Of a DNA stretch of 54,169 bases, positions 17,727 through 26,436 are shown one piece after another. The position numbers and the translations under genes are program-made. The notes beneath the pieces were generated by a model, which was given only the letters and a program-made list of their open reading frames with translations, had not been told where the DNA came from and did no database searches. Origin of the DNA: Balneolaceae bacterium (GTDB taxonomy: Bacteria > Bacteroidota > Rhodothermia > Balneolales > Balneolaceae); assembly GCA_009711805.1 (NCBI GenBank), contig VEMX01000029.1:1-54169 (forward strand), given 5' to 3'. Every line of letters starts with the position of its first letter. Within the stretch, counting starts at the first letter, position 1.

Positions 17727-19286
17727 TCAATTCGATAATTGTTTTTCTATCAAATCAAACAATCCCTGGACGGCCAGGGCGAGCAGGGCTGCGGGAATAG
17801 CTCCTTCCAGGATCAAGGGGACACTATCCAGGCGAATTCCAGTCAGGATGGGCTGACCGTACCCTCCGGCTCCTATCAACGCACCCAGGGTGGCCGTACC
17901 TACGTTGATAACGGCTGAGGTTTTAATACCTGCAAGAATGGTAGGCATAGCCAAAGGCAGTTCAATCTTTTTGAGTACCACCGTTTTCGGTAATCCCAAT
18001 GCGTAAGCTGACTCCATCGTTGGAGTTGGAATATTTTTGATGCCCGAATGTGTATTCCTAACCACCGGAAGCAGGCTATATAAAAATAAAGCTGCCATAG
18101 CGGGGAGTGCCCCTATTCCAAAAAGCGGAATCATAAACACCAGCAATGCCAGCGAGGGTATTGTTTGCAGAACTCCTACCACCCCAAGCACCGTGTTTTC
18201 TATCACCGGGACCTTCACAGCTATAATCCCCAGGGGGATGGCTATCAGGATAGCCAATCCCAGTGAAATCCCTACCAGATATAAATGATCCAGGGTATTT
18301 ACCCACAGGCGTTGCCATAAACCGGTTGCTTTTACCTCCGTCTCTATATCAAATGTGTGCCGGATAAAATCCGAAGCTACTTCCTGGGCGGGGATTTGAT
18401 CCAGCTTCACACGGGCATTCATATTTATCATTTGGGGTTCCGGGATGGTTCCCGCCATTTGGTTCAGCACTTTTACAGCAGTTGGAGATTTATCCTTCAA
18501 TTCTGAACGGTACACAAAAACTGCCTGGTATTCGGGAAAAAAATGAAGATCATCTTCCAATACTTTCAAATTATAATAATCGATTTCAGCATCCGTGGAA
18601 TAAAGATCGATAACATCAATCCCCCCTGATTCCAACCCCCGGTAGGCCAGGTCATGATCCAGGCCTGTCACTTCATCCGGGCTAAGCTGATATATCTCCC
18701 GCAACCCCTTCCAGCCATCGCCGCGATTCATAAACTCGTTGCTGTATCCGTGTTTGAGTTCAGGGTGATTTCTCAGATCAGAAATCGTTTCTATGCCCAA
18801 TCTTTTGGCATGTTTTTCCCTCATCCCCAATGCATAGGTGTTGTTAAACCCCAGCGGCTGCGTAATTTCTACATTAAATTTTACCAGTCGCTGCCGTAGT
18901 TCATCCATATGCTGAATACTGGAATCCTGAATAATTTCCTGAATAAGGGTTCCTGTATAATCGGGATAGGCATCTATATCTCCTTCCCGGAGGGCGTTCC
19001 AAAGGATGCGGGTACCCCCAAGCTGACTATAATAATCTGTTTCTATGTCCCCATGCTCTGCCAACTGAGTAGCTATTTCCCCAAGAATAACTGATTCTGT
19101 AAATAGCTTAGAGCCTATAATAATCATTTCATCCTGAGCAGATTGGGCTTGCAGCTGAAAAGGAACCATAACGCTGCATATGATAGAAAAGCATAACAGA
19201 TAATGCAGTACACTGCTTCTGCATCTCACCATATTAAATGTGCTATTGTACATGATTATCAGCTTGTAATCCTTTTTCAATTTCAT
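17727..19286 (-). CDS. Osmoprotectant-type ABC transporter, substrate-binding/permease fusion
   Basis: 519 residues. A signal-anchor region (about 27-48, ending LQAQS) leads into an OpuAC/OsmF-type binding domain (about 52-310; IIIGSKLFTESVILGEI and YPDYTGTLIQEI). A BPD-type permease with about five to six membrane spans follows (about 325-515; the EAA loop is near ESAYALGLPKTVVLKKIELPLAMP). It should import quaternary amines such as glycine betaine, choline or related compounds, powered by the downstream ATPase. The binding domain precedes the permease, the reverse of the permease-first fusions such as BusAB and EgtU. It starts in a four-base ATGA overlap with the ATPase stop. The true ligand cannot be read from the sequence. 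Confidence 0.85.
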   Translation of the reverse strand: MKLKKDYKLIIMYNSTFNMVRCRSSVLHYLLCFSIICSVMVPFQLQAQSAQDEMIIIGSKLFTESVILGEIATQLAEHGDIETDYYSQLGGTRILWNALREGDIDAYPDYTGTLIQEIIQDSSIQHMDELRQRLVKFNVEITQPLGFNNTYALGMREKHAKRLGIETISDLRNHPELKHGYSNEFMNRGDGWKGLREIYQLSPDEVTGLDHDLAYRGLESGGIDVIDLYSTDAEIDYYNLKVLEDDLHFFPEYQAVFVYRSELKDKSPTAVKVLNQMAGTIPEPQMINMNARVKLDQIPAQEVASDFIRHTFDIETEVKATGLWQRLWVNTLDHLYLVGISLGLAILIAIPLGIIAVKVPVIENTVLGVVGVLQTIPSLALLVFMIPLFGIGALPAMAALFLYSLLPVVRNTHSGIKNIPTPTMESAYALGLPKTVVLKKIELPLAMPTILAGIKTSAVINVGTATLGALIGAGGYGQPILTGIRLDSVPLILEGAIPAALLALAVQGLFDLIEKQLSN

Positions 19287-20023
19287 TTCAAATCTGCAAG
19301 CGGGCTGCGTTGTGCGGTGATAAACTCTTCTACAAAGCGGTTGGCCGGGGCTTCCATGATGGTTTTAATATCTCCACGCTGTATAATTTTTCCAGCCCTC
19401 ATCAATGCAATGGTATCTCCAAGAAAAGCAGCTTCTCCAAGATCGTGGGTAACCAATACTACTGTTTTATTCAGCTCCCGGAAAATCCGCTTCAAGTCAT
19501 TCTGGAGTTCATATCTAACCAGCGGATCGATAGAACCCAGCGGTTCATCCATTAAGATATATTCGGGATCCAGCATCAATGCCCGCATCAAACTAATGCG
19601 TTGCCGCTGACCACCTGATATATGTTCCGGTTGTCGTTCAAGTATATCCGATTCAATATTCACCAGCTCCCTTAGCTGTTCTATTCTCTCTTGAATTCTG
19701 GATGCCGCCCACCCCAGGTAGTTCGCGGCTAATGCTATGTTTTGGGCATTTGTAAGATGTGGAAATAATCCTCCTTCCTGAATTACATAGCCTATATTAT
19801 GCCGGATGCTGTTGATATTACTTTCACTGATTTCTGTTTCATTATATCGAACTGAGCCTGTATCCGCTTTCACCAGGCCTATCATAATGCGTAGTAAAGT
19901 AGACTTCCCGCAACCACTGGGACCGATGAGCGAAACGGTACTTCCCTGAGGGATCTCCAGCGAAATCTGCTTTAATACCTGATTTTCATCAAACGATTTG
20001 GAGATGTTATGGGCTGAAATCAT
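19283..20023 (-). CDS. Osmoprotectant-type ABC transporter ATPase
   Basis: 246 residues. Walker A GPSGCGKST (about 33-41), signature ISGGQRQRI (about 138), Walker B YILMDEPLGSIDPL and the switch His in LVTHDLGEA are all present. The sequence is of the OpuCA/ProV class but lacks the C-terminal CBS domains of ProV and OpuAA, so ionic-strength gating by CBS is not expected. It is the first gene of the two-gene transporter operon and overlaps the fused binding/permease gene by four bases. Cytoplasmic face of the inner membrane. Confidence 0.9.
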   Translation of the reverse strand: MISAHNISKSFDENQVLKQISLEIPQGSTVSLIGPSGCGKSTLLRIMIGLVKADTGSVRYNETEISESNINSIRHNIGYVIQEGGLFPHLTNAQNIALAANYLGWAASRIQERIEQLRELVNIESDILERQPEHISGGQRQRISLMRALMLDPEYILMDEPLGSIDPLVRYELQNDLKRIFRELNKTVVLVTHDLGEAAFLGDTIALMRAGKIIQRGDIKTIMEAPANRFVEEFITAQRSPLADLK

Positions 20024-20797
20024 GCCCTAATGTAAATGATAGAGAGCTTAAGTGATAATATGCTTTATAAATTATTCTGTATAATTATGAGACTTTTCGT
20101 TTAGAACTTCAATATCCATCATCAGATCTTGCACATAACCCCGGCTCTCTCCGCGAAAATCTGCGTAAAACTATACTATCCAAACCAGCCTTCCAGCCTT
20201 TTCCCAATCTCTTTTTTCTCGCAGAGGCCCGCCGATGAACCGCTGAGTTGCGCAGATGTTTTTGGAATACCGAACTGTGAATGGGCAAGCATGAGCTTAA
20301 ACCGGAAGGTTGTAATAAAGCTTGTTTCTTTTCCCCGGCTTAACTGCCATGGGTGTGATGGACTGGATGGTTATGATGAATTGGTATCGGGAAACAATCC
20401 TGAATAATATTCCCGCCACCCGGCCCCGAGAGATGACCATGAATTTAGATACCCGGACTTTGGTCATCGACCGCAAACAGTCAAATCGAGTACGGAGTAG
20501 TTGGTGTAGGTTAATATCTGTGCTATCGTTACTTGGTTTGCAATATATCTTTGGTTCTTTGATTGGAGGGCAAGAAAAAAATAATAAAAGCTTCCTTCTC
20601 CCGTGGGAAAGGGATAGTACAAACCAACGAAAGTTTCATCCCACAATTATTTTATGATGCTATGTGTAGCGTCTCTGCCGGGACTTGCACGACTAAACCA
20701 CCCCGAGACAAAGCCATCGGGGAATTCTTTGATTAAACACTACATAGCGCAAGCGTCTCGCTTGTGCAGGGTTGGAAGTTCTTTGATTAAACAGCTT
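20024..20797. other. Intergenic stretch, probably decayed DNA
   Basis: 774 bases with no convincing gene on either strand. Open frames here (up to 111 codons) have no recognisable domain and poor codon character. Near the right end there are two copies of TTCTTTGATTAAACA (about 20727 and 20780) and a GCAAGCGTCTCGCTTG imperfect palindrome (about 20749-20764), which suggests small repeats left by past insertions. Confidence 0.5.
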
Positions 20798-20980
20798 TTA
20801 ATGTTCTTTGTAGCGGTCAATCAACTTTTTGGCTCCATATATTCCACCCGCAATTGCTGCTATCACCAGCCCGCCATCTATGGGTGCCTGAGCTGGGTCT
20901 CCGGGCAAACCAGGCTGTGCAAACAGATCTGATGCTATACATACAGAAGCAATAAGAATAACAACGATTCTGAATTTCAT
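20798..20980 (-). CDS. PID-CTERM mini-protein
   Basis: 60 residues. A signal peptide (ends near LFAQ) is followed by a very short linker and then PIDGGLVIAAIAGGIYGAKK, which is the Bacteroidota PID-CTERM sorting pattern: the Pro-Ile-Asp motif, a hydrophobic span and a basic tail. There is almost nothing between the two signals, as in other stand-alone members of this family. The protein should be exported and held at or processed at the membrane by a dedicated sorting enzyme, whose gene is not in this window. It lies just upstream of nothing on its strand; the lamin-tail protein gene downstream ends its own transcript. Confidence 0.75.
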   Translation of the reverse strand: MKFRIVVILIASVCIASDLFAQPGLPGDPAQAPIDGGLVIAAIAGGIYGAKKLIDRYKEH

Positions 20981-21015
20981 TATTTTCGGTACTTAAAGAA
21001 TTAAAACTTTGTTTA

Positions 21016-23865
21016 TTACTTTATGAGTGTCATCCGGCGGGTATCAACCTGACCGGCAGATTGTAAGCGGTAATAGTACACTCCGCTGGCCATGCCCGTA
21101 GCATCCCAATTAACCTGGTAAATTCCCGGTGACTTATTCTCCTCCAGAAGGGTAGCTACTCTTTGTCCCATCATATTATAAATTGTCAGACTAACAGCTC
21201 CAGCCTGCTCAATTGAGTACCTGATGGTTGTTGTTGGGTTAAAAGGGTTGGGATAATTTTGTTCCAGCTTAAAAGCTGTTGGCATTCCCGGCTCCCCTTC
21301 ATTACTGACCACATCCCCCGCACTAATCGTTATCCCAAAGCGGTGATTCTCATTCGATTGTGCCGGTGAAGCATGAATTCCACTAAATACGGAAGAAGTT
21401 TTAGCCGCTACATTGGCCGTTGCCTCAAAACTGTACGAATTAGCTTCACTCATATCTACAGTTTCCCCTTCCTGGTAGTCATGGAAGGTTAGCGTCCAAT
21501 GTTTCGGCATATTTTCCAGCCCGTCCCAATTCAGTGTAAAAGTTCCGTCTGTACCTGAAACAGACGGCTCCATATACAGCTCATGTCTTCCTTCAAGAGC
21601 CAACGGCAGGGATTCAACAGATTTGAGTTTGGTATTATCTCCATTCATTGATGCAAAGGCCAGTGTTGCATAGGGAGTCCCAGAACTTACCAGGGGAACC
21701 AGTTTGGATGCATCTCCCAAATCCCAAGCTATCTCGGCATCATCCCTGAAGCTCAGCCGGATAGCTTTATCATAGGTTTGCTCAGAAGACAGCTTAAAAT
21801 TGATATCAAATTCTGCATTGTTTTTTTTGGAGAAGTAGCTGGCAGTAGCCGAGCTACTACTTTTACCCGAAGTTGGAAACTCAATAGAAGTAGCCCCGTT
21901 GCCATCAGACACCTCTACCCAAAATCCCTGCCATTTGGGAGTGATATAAGAACTGCTGATATCCCCGGCTACATAACTGTCAGCTCCATTATCCCAAAAT
22001 TGCACATTACTTTGAACAGCACCTCCTGTAACTGTCATCGAGCCCAGGTCATAATTCGAATTAAAAGGATTCCCCGCCAGAGTGAAATAACTACCCGAAG
22101 ACAGGGTAGATTTGTTTAATGAAACACTCACTTCCGAAGAGGGCTCAACTCCAAAGGCCTCTAAGGTAATAGGCAATGAAGAACTTAAGCCCGAATCGTT
22201 ATTGAAGAAGTAAACGATAAACCCTTTTCCGTCTCCAAAAGCGGCAGTTACATCGGTGGGTTCTTCAAAGGCTCCTGAATCGTCATAAAGATAAAAATTC
22301 GCATCAGTTGCATCTGCTTCATCCCCTCCGCTTATTCCCTGTATAAAAGTGTCATCCGAAATATCTTCAACGGTTCCGCCACTTACCGGAAAGGATAACA
22401 TCCGCCAGCCAGTCGTACCGCTAATTTCTACCGAAGGCTGAAAATGGGTTCCATCGAGGCGGGTTCCGGGGGAAAATGAAGAAGCATCATCAGTATCAGC
22501 TGTTTCGTGATCCGCAAAACTTCCCGTTAAATCAGGGTTTCTGGTTTCTGATTGGTCACTGGCACCTGAATAGGTATACTCAATCAACGTATTCCCCTCA
22601 TCATCCTTCACGGTAATTTGCTCTCCCCCATTATTAAGACCTAAAGAAGAAGTCGTTTGCACAATAGATCCACCAAAATCTCCGGTTGGAGTCCCGCCAC
22701 CAAAAATAACGATAGCCTGAAGGGGTTTAAGTATGGTAGAATTTGACACCGTATGTCTGGAAGAAGAACTATCCAATATCTCCCATCCACTTATATCCAG
22801 ATCCGATGAACCGGTATTTACGAACTCCAGAAACTCATCATCATCGCCGCTTCTTGTTCCATCTCCATTGGCATCGCCAGCTGAACCGTCTGCAGGATCA
22901 GCTAATATTTCATTTAGCACCAGATCAGGATCATCGAGGGTTGAGACATTATCTGAAGGAATAGTGCCATCCGTCTTATAATCTATGTCTGATCCTGAAT
23001 TTGTGTAGGAGTAAATTTCGAAGTAGTAGGTCGTGTTGGAGTTTAGACCTGTAAACTGGGCCGATTGTACTCCCTGATTTATATTTAACACTCCGGATCC
23101 ATCCGAAAGGTCTGTATCATCTGATTGAGCCGTACCATCCGAAGGAGCTGTAAAAGAACCTGTGGTATTCCCAAGGATCAAGTATCCCTCCGGGGAAGTG
23201 GCTCCTCCTCCATCAGTCCAGGACAAATCCACCTGAGAAATACTTGAACTGGACGCTGTAAAACTACCGGCATGCTCAGACGGTTCACTTTTGACCGTTA
23301 CTTCTTCAACAAGAACATCGTCGAAAGTAATCACTTCGCTACCAGCATTATTATCCATCTCAACAAAAATTTTAAGAGAAGATCCCGATAATCCGGATAC
23401 TGAAAATGAAGAAGCTGTCTTGATGTCATCATCCGTTGCTGAGCCAAAATCTGTAGTATCATTTGCATCTATACTATAAGAAGCTTTAATAAAATCCGCT
23501 CCTTCAAACGTTCCGGATCCCCCAACATTTAATGATATAGAAATCTCAGTATATCCACTTATATCGATAGCAGGGCTAATCCAAACAGCTCCCGCTCCAC
23601 TACTATTTGTAGATTGACCATCTAAATCCTGTCCGGTAAAAACACCTGACTCCACTCGGAAAAAATCTGATGATGCAGATAAGGTTACACTATCTACATC
23701 TACTGTCCAGTCCACGCTACTTACATCTACTGTATTTCCAGGCCCTACCGCACCTTGGCCATCCTGTCCTGTGAAATCCTCCGAATAGATTTGCGCCTCC
23801 GCTACCCCGAAAAACCCAAACCCAATAAGAACCATTAAAAGAAATGGTATCGTACAATTCTTCAT
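21016..23865 (-). CDS. Large secreted lamin-tail-domain protein with C-terminal sorting domain
   Basis: 949 residues. A signal peptide (ends VAEAQ) is followed by a beta-rich region (about 25-195), a fibronectin-III-like domain (about 197-305, HAGSFTASSSSISQVDLSWTDG), a lamin tail domain (about 312-440, DLVLNEILADP and DEFLEFVNTGSSDLDISGWEI, with a DANGDGTRSGDDDE acidic loop that may bind Ca2+), a long Ser/Gly-rich part, and a type A sorting domain (NYPNPFNPTTTIRYSIE, ending MTLIK). Lamin-tail proteins of this kind are surface or nuclease-associated proteins; no nuclease motif is visible here. Probably exported by type IX secretion. Single gene. Confidence 0.82.
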   Translation of the reverse strand: MKNCTIPFLLMVLIGFGFFGVAEAQIYSEDFTGQDGQGAVGPGNTVDVSSVDWTVDVDSVTLSASSDFFRVESGVFTGQDLDGQSTNSSGAGAVWISPAIDISGYTEISISLNVGGSGTFEGADFIKASYSIDANDTTDFGSATDDDIKTASSFSVSGLSGSSLKIFVEMDNNAGSEVITFDDVLVEEVTVKSEPSEHAGSFTASSSSISQVDLSWTDGGGATSPEGYLILGNTTGSFTAPSDGTAQSDDTDLSDGSGVLNINQGVQSAQFTGLNSNTTYYFEIYSYTNSGSDIDYKTDGTIPSDNVSTLDDPDLVLNEILADPADGSAGDANGDGTRSGDDDEFLEFVNTGSSDLDISGWEILDSSSSRHTVSNSTILKPLQAIVIFGGGTPTGDFGGSIVQTTSSLGLNNGGEQITVKDDEGNTLIEYTYSGASDQSETRNPDLTGSFADHETADTDDASSFSPGTRLDGTHFQPSVEISGTTGWRMLSFPVSGGTVEDISDDTFIQGISGGDEADATDANFYLYDDSGAFEEPTDVTAAFGDGKGFIVYFFNNDSGLSSSLPITLEAFGVEPSSEVSVSLNKSTLSSGSYFTLAGNPFNSNYDLGSMTVTGGAVQSNVQFWDNGADSYVAGDISSSYITPKWQGFWVEVSDGNGATSIEFPTSGKSSSSATASYFSKKNNAEFDINFKLSSEQTYDKAIRLSFRDDAEIAWDLGDASKLVPLVSSGTPYATLAFASMNGDNTKLKSVESLPLALEGRHELYMEPSVSGTDGTFTLNWDGLENMPKHWTLTFHDYQEGETVDMSEANSYSFEATANVAAKTSSVFSGIHASPAQSNENHRFGITISAGDVVSNEGEPGMPTAFKLEQNYPNPFNPTTTIRYSIEQAGAVSLTIYNMMGQRVATLLEENKSPGIYQVNWDATGMASGVYYYRLQSAGQVDTRRMTLIK

Positions 23866-24095
23866 CTAAAACCCCTTTAAGATCGATAAACCAACTTTTA
23901 TTTTCGCAACCTAAGTATGCGAATCTTCTTGCAGTAGTACTATTATTAAATTGTTTAACCTGCATGAAGGAACTATAAAAAACGATATCTCAATCAAATA
24001 ATAACCCTCAACCCAAAAAATTATAATATTTTAATACTCAGCCTTGGCAATTCTTTGACCTTCAATCCATCTCCCCATAGATCCATACTGTTTAT

Positions 24096-24331
24096 TTAAC
24101 CCGGATTATTCACCAAGAAATTTAATCGTACGCAAGGCGAAGTGGAAATGGGAACGGAAGGGTACTGTGGTACCCTGAGTACCCCAATTTTCACTTGAAC
24201 GTAGCGTACGGGGAAATTTCGCCGCCTAATCCGTACCTCAAAATTGGGTTATTACATAAAGCAATTCAACGATAATATATTCAAGTATATAGATCGCCAT
24301 TTTGCATCCATTCGTGAATAATTCGGGTTAA
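24096..24331. mobile_element. MITE-like element with TTAA ends
   Basis: Both ends carry the same inverted sequence: TTAACCCGGATTATTCAC at 24096-24113 and its inverse GTGAATAATTCGGGTTAA at 24314-24331 (17 of 18 positions). The outer TTAA on both sides could be a target duplication, leaving a 228-base element beginning CCC. The interior has no gene but has further inverted pairs (AGGGTAC/GTACCCT). TTAA targets and CCC starts are known for IS1380/piggyBac-type elements, so it may be a non-autonomous derivative (inference). Confidence 0.7.
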
Positions 24332-24367
24332 GCGCCTATCCCATTAAACACCTCCCTAATCCGCAAA

Positions 24368-24401
24368 CAAAAAAAGCAGACCATTTGGGAAAACAGCCTG
24401 C
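24368..24401 (-). terminator. Terminator of the hydroxybutyryl-CoA dehydrogenase gene
   Basis: On the minus strand GCAGGC pairs with GTCTGC (one G-U) around a 14-base loop, followed by seven to eight T. It lies about 40 bases after the stop. Confidence 0.5.
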
Positions 24402-24443
24402 CTTTTAAAACTAAGATCTCATCTATAAACCGGACTACCGGGA

Positions 24444-25298
24444 TCAGTCGTAGCTGTAGAATCCCTCTCCGGTTTTATTGCCCAATTTGCCCGCATCTAC
24501 CATTTGAACCAGCAATGGAGCCGGACGGTATTTGGGATCCTTAAACCCATCATAAAGTACTTTCAGGATATCCAGGCATACATCCAGTCCAATAAAATCA
24601 GCCAGACGAAGAGGTCCCATTGGATGGGCCATACCCAGTTTCATCACTTCGTCAACGTGTTCGGGAGTGGCTACTCCTTCTCCCACACAGAAAATAGCTT
24701 CATTAATCATAGGCATCAGCACGCGGTTTGATACAAATCCGGGAGAGTCGTTTACCGGTACTGGTACCTTGGCCAATAGTTTAGCTGCTGCTTCTGTAGC
24801 CTCGTACGTTTCATCATCGGTTTCCAGACCTCGTACCACCTCAACCAACTTCATGACCGGTACGGGATTAAAGAAATGCATCCCAATGCACTTCTCAGGA
24901 CGGGATGTGATAGCCGCCAGTTTTGTAATGGAGATGGAGGAAGTATTGGAAGCCAGGATAGCATGGCCCGGTGCTGCCTTATCTATTTTTTCAAATACTG
25001 ATTTCTTGATGTCATAATTTTCAGGTACGGCTTCAATCACCAGGTCTACATCTTTTACTCCCTCTTCTACATCCAGAAATACCTCTATGCTATCCAGGGT
25101 AGAAACTTTTTCGCCATCGGTGATTTTCTCTTTCTTCACCATTCGGTTCAGGTTTTTTTCGATGGTGCTCAGCGCACGATCGGCAAACTCCTGCTTTGTT
25201 TCGATCAGGTTAACCGGAATACTATTCATAGCAAAAACATGAGCAATGCCATTGCCCATGGTTCCACCGCCTATTACTGCAACTTTCTTTACTTCCAT
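24444..25298 (-). CDS. 3-hydroxybutyryl-CoA dehydrogenase
   Basis: 284 residues, full length for the family. The NAD-binding Rossmann motif is at the N-terminus (VIGGGTMGNGIAHVFA, about 8-23) with an acidic residue (ETKQ) at the end of the second strand, which points to NAD. The catalytic region MHFFNPVPVMKLVEVV (His near 140) and the helical C-terminal domain (GFVSNRVLMPMINEA) are present. It oxidises or reduces the 3-hydroxy group of short-chain acyl-CoA in fatty-acid oxidation or butyrate-type metabolism. It is a stand-alone gene with no thiolase or enoyl-CoA hydratase alongside. Confidence 0.92.
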   Translation of the reverse strand: MEVKKVAVIGGGTMGNGIAHVFAMNSIPVNLIETKQEFADRALSTIEKNLNRMVKKEKITDGEKVSTLDSIEVFLDVEEGVKDVDLVIEAVPENYDIKKSVFEKIDKAAPGHAILASNTSSISITKLAAITSRPEKCIGMHFFNPVPVMKLVEVVRGLETDDETYEATEAAAKLLAKVPVPVNDSPGFVSNRVLMPMINEAIFCVGEGVATPEHVDEVMKLGMAHPMGPLRLADFIGLDVCLDILKVLYDGFKDPKYRPAPLLVQMVDAGKLGNKTGEGFYSYD

Positions 25299-25505
25299 TA
25301 ATTCAGGGCTTTTATATAATTAAAAATGTTGACTTGAGGTTAGCGGTTTTGGAAGCGTTTTTCAAGGCGCTGAGAAAGGTTTTTCACCTTAAAATATGCT
25401 GCTCTTTTAGGTTGAAGATAAAGTCAAAATACGTACCCAAAGCTCTGCCTTTCCCTCCGATCTCACCCTGCTGAAGGCATCCCCTCGGGGAACCCTCATA
25501 AAGCT

Positions 25506-25575
25506 CTCTTAAGTCTTACAGCGAGTAGCGGGGTTCATTACAGTGAACGAAACCCATCGAGCGCTGACTTAAGAG
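25506..25575. repeat. 70-base nested inverted repeat
   Basis: CTCTTAAGTC (25506-25515) pairs perfectly with GACTTAAGAG (25566-25575). Inside, AGCG pairs with CGCT, and GGGTT with AACCC (alternatively GTTCA with TGAAC). The result is one long branched hairpin. It lies in the repeat patch before the transposase remnant; it may be a small RNA, a REP-like unit or the trace of an element end. Confidence 0.6.
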
Positions 25576-25587
25576 CAGTAGCCTTGC

Positions 25588-25726
25588 AAGTCTCTGACTT
25601 GTTTTAGGAGGAAGAGTTGTTGTACGTGCGCCTCCTGCCGTGGGCATCGCTTATGGGTAAATCTATCTCATTTAATGTTAGGGGCAATACATGGTGCGAT
25701 GCCCGGATGGAAGTCAGAGACTTCCC
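25588..25726. repeat. Inverted repeat pair around the second 78-bp repeat
   Basis: CAAGTCTCTGACTTG (25588-25602) is the inverse of the GAAGTCAGAGACTTC core near 25712-25726 apart from the outermost bases. Nested within are GGGCATCGC (about 25642) and its perfect inverse GCGATGCCC (25696-25704). This gives a two-level stem enclosing a short unpaired region. Confidence 0.6.
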
Positions 25727-25773
25727 ACTCATTTACTTTTCAGTCACCGCTCCGCTGAAGACTGAAAAGATCC
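25696..25773. repeat. 78-bp dispersed repeat, copy 2
   Basis: Matches 1873-1950 at 75 of 78 bases. It ends exactly where the transposase remnant begins. Confidence 0.85.
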
Positions 25774-25776
25774 GGG

Positions 25777-26082
25777 GTGCGCAACCTGACCGTGTTCCAT
25801 GGGGCCCGGTGGCGGGCTGCCTATGCCTGGCAAATAGGCAGTCGGTACGGGCAAGCGCGCATCAAAGAGCGAAAGAGCATTGTCGAGCATGTCTTTGGCA
25901 CCTTAAAACACTGGATGGGGAAGATTCCGCTGAAGTTGCGAGGCCTCAGGAAGGTGCAAACCGAAATTAACCTGTATGCTGCAGGGTATAATATGAAACG
26001 ATATGCAAGCCTGGCCCCGATCGGAGAACTTATCGAAGAGGTTGCCAGTTGGAATCCGGTAAGAACAGCAACAACCGCCTAA
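25777..26082 (+). pseudogene. IS1182-type transposase, C-terminal remnant
   Basis: About 101 codons matching the end of DDE transposases of the IS1182 type: KERKSIVEHVFGTLKHWMG (with the final Glu of the DDE triad), LRGLRKVQTEINLYAAGYNMKR. Everything before this part is missing, and the remnant abuts the 78-bp repeat, so it is a truncated, inactive copy. The first residues (before FHGARWR) probably come from the repeat and not from the transposase. Confidence 0.75.
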
Positions 26083-26436
26083 AGCGAACTCAGATAACTA
26101 TACATGTTGCTCATTTATGAAATCCCTGTTGAAAAGATATTTTCTCACAGCCTCCACGGGGAAGGAGGAGACAGAGGAGGTCGGGGTTGGTGGCAGCCCC
26201 GAACAAGTGAAGCTGAACACCAAACACAGCCATTCCCGCAGGGTGAGGACTTTCCAGTACATTGACCTCGGATTGCATTCGGACTTTTGTGTAATTTAAT
26301 CTCTTTTGAGGTTGGTATGAATCGATCAAAAATAGTAAGCTGATAACAAATAAGCCTGCCTGTTTCACTGCTCAACTTTAAGCCCTACATTCCTTAAATT
26401 TAGCCGATCAAATCATACTGAATCTCCAGACCGTCT
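26083..26436. other. Intergenic stretch upstream of the penicillin acylase gene
   Basis: 354 bases. No gene was recognised; short frames on both strands have no domain. The last part before 26437 must hold the promoter of the acylase gene. Confidence 0.5.

Noticed and set aside
20129-20657. Two overlapping frames (92 and 111 codons) in the 20-kb spacer
   Set aside because: No recognisable domain, no ribosome site, and the spacer has repeat traces that point to decay.
25506-25575. Nested hairpin as an integron attC site
   Set aside because: The core-site motifs (GTTRRRY and RYYYAAC) are not at the ends, and no integrase or cassette arrangement is present.
25617-25970. 117-codon frame crossing the 78-bp repeat into the transposase remnant
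   Set aside because: It reads the transposase part in the wrong frame; the real remnant is in the frame at 25777-26082.
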